Shown here piece after piece: positions 63,243 through 64,000 of a DNA stretch of 64,000 nt (the first letter of the stretch is position 1; each line of letters starts with the position of its first letter). The stretch spans positions 62,001 through 126,000 of the forward strand of contig NZ_JAHDIU010000007.1 in NCBI RefSeq assembly GCF_019891545.1, written 5' to 3'. The notes under the pieces were generated by a model. The model was given only the letters and a program-made list of their open reading frames with translations. It ran no database searches and had not been told where the DNA came from. The position numbers and the translations under genes are program-made. The stretch comes from Flavobacterium coralii (GTDB lineage: Bacteria > Bacteroidota > Bacteroidia > Flavobacteriales > Flavobacteriaceae).

Positions 63243-64000
63243 TGGATTTTACCAATGCACCAGTTTACCTTACGGTAAAAGATTTCTCTGTTTCCGGCGA
63301 AGAGTTTACACTTTTGCTTAATGAAGAACTCCAGCTTTTAAAAACCCACCCGCAACCTTCGGCAGAAAATCTGGGTAGGTATTATGAAAGCGAAGATTAT
63401 ATCTCGCACACCGATGGCAAACGCTCGTTATTCGAAAAACTCTATCATGTTATAAAGCAAAAAGCGCTTAAAGATAAAGTTAACATGGTTAATGGTTTTA
63501 AACCCGGTAAAGGGAATCTTTTGGATATAGGATCTGGTACGGGTGATTTTTTAGTAGCTGCCAAAAATGCCGGATGGAATATAACGGGAATAGAACCAAG
63601 CGAAAAAGCTAAAAGTATTGCAAAACAAAAAGGAGTAGTTTTTACTGAAGATCTGGCTGCACTTGCTGATAACAGCTTTGATGCTATAACCATGTGGCAT
63701 GTGCTGGAGCACGTTCCGGATGTAGAAAAACAGATAGCCGAATTAAAACGGATTGTAAAACCTGATGGCGTTATAGTAATAGCCGTGCCTAATTTTAAAA
63801 GTTATGATGCGCAGCATTATGGGGCGCACTGGGCCGCTTATGATGTGCCGAGGCATTTATGGCATTTCAGTAAAACAGCTGTGCAGAAACTTTTTTCGGC
63901 GCAGGGCATGGAAGTGGTTAAAGTGCTTCCTATGATTTTTGACAGTTTTTATGTTTCCCTATTATCTCAAAAATATAAAACCGGAAAAATGAATTTTATC
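63242..64000 (+). CDS. SAM-dependent methyltransferase (partial, 3' end outside window)
   Basis: The ATG at 63242 overlaps the lipoprotein stop by one base (TAATG). The frame is open to the window edge, about 253 residues so far. Class I methyltransferase motifs are present: LLDIGSGTGDFL (SAM motif I), GIEPSEKAK (motif II), DAITMWHVLEHV (motif post-I/III, like Ubie/COQ5-type) and VIVIAVPNF. Methyl acceptor unknown; it could be a small molecule or quinone. Confidence 0.9.
   Translation, partial: MDFTNAPVYLTVKDFSVSGEEFTLLLNEELQLLKTHPQPSAENLGRYYESEDYISHTDGKRSLFEKLYHVIKQKALKDKVNMVNGFKPGKGNLLDIGSGTGDFLVAAKNAGWNITGIEPSEKAKSIAKQKGVVFTEDLAALADNSFDAITMWHVLEHVPDVEKQIAELKRIVKPDGVIVIAVPNFKSYDAQHYGAHWAAYDVPRHLWHFSKTAVQKLFSAQGMEVVKVLPMIFDSFYVSLLSQKYKTGKMNFI

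Noticed and set aside
1-64000. CRISPR array, rRNA operon or complete transposase gene
   Set aside because: I saw no regular spaced repeats, no rRNA sequence and no transposase-like protein in the window.

Overview
The window looks like a chromosomal segment of a flavobacterium (Bacteroidota, Flavobacteriaceae). The evidence is a gliding/type IX secretion lipoprotein (SprE/PorW), an ATP synthase a subunit with a long N-terminal extension, many families typical of this group (DUF4175, DUF5687, DUF6427, DUF4254, GH3-like, DUF2807), promoters of the Bacteroidota TAnnTTTG type, and few Shine-Dalgarno sequences. Genus and species cannot be fixed from the sequence alone.

Layout. 1-6.3 kb (minus strand): start of the ATP synthase operon (atpB-E-F-H), preceded by sprE, a bactofilin, an AtpZ-like protein and a small membrane protein. 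6.4-10.9 kb: a PadR-controlled unit of three related membrane proteins, an ABC permease (DUF5687) and its ATPase. 11-15.8 kb: ferredoxin-type reductase, glycosyltransferase 9 with DUF4254, upp, and small membrane proteins. 15.8-31 kb: purD and one long minus-strand surface polysaccharide locus: Wzz-like protein, rfbBACD for dTDP-rhamnose, Wzx flippase, three Wzy/ligase-like proteins, two glycosyltransferases, a UDP-glucuronate decarboxylase-like epimerase and a polyprenyl-phosphate sugar transferase. 31-35.9 kb: DUF6909-like protein, GH3-like protein, M23 peptidase, SdpI-like protein and tatA.

35.9-43.1 kb is the accessory part. A gene for a secreted TonB_C-like/beta-propeller protein sits between intact tex and a decayed second copy of the tex 3' end. 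Upstream of tex, on the opposite strand, lies an AT-rich three-gene operon (HNH protein, small middle protein, DUF2326-type ATPase) that fits an ABC-three-component (ABC-3C) conflict system. Fragments of dispersed repeats mark both edges.

45.6-46.2 kb is a gene-free, AT-rich stretch with several DnaA-box-like 9-mers. Gene direction switches around it: mostly minus to the left, mostly plus to the right. Four parS-like palindromes (TGTTCCACGTGGAACA type) lie 15 kb to the right, around mnmG. Together these suggest that the window spans the chromosomal replication origin and its partition sites. The right arm (46.2-64 kb) carries housekeeping genes: rnr, tRNA-Cys, folB, glnS, a YtxH/holin-like stress trio, an SPFH protein, gltX, a DUF4175 giant, ybeY, mnmG, a lipoprotein and a methyltransferase cut by the window end.
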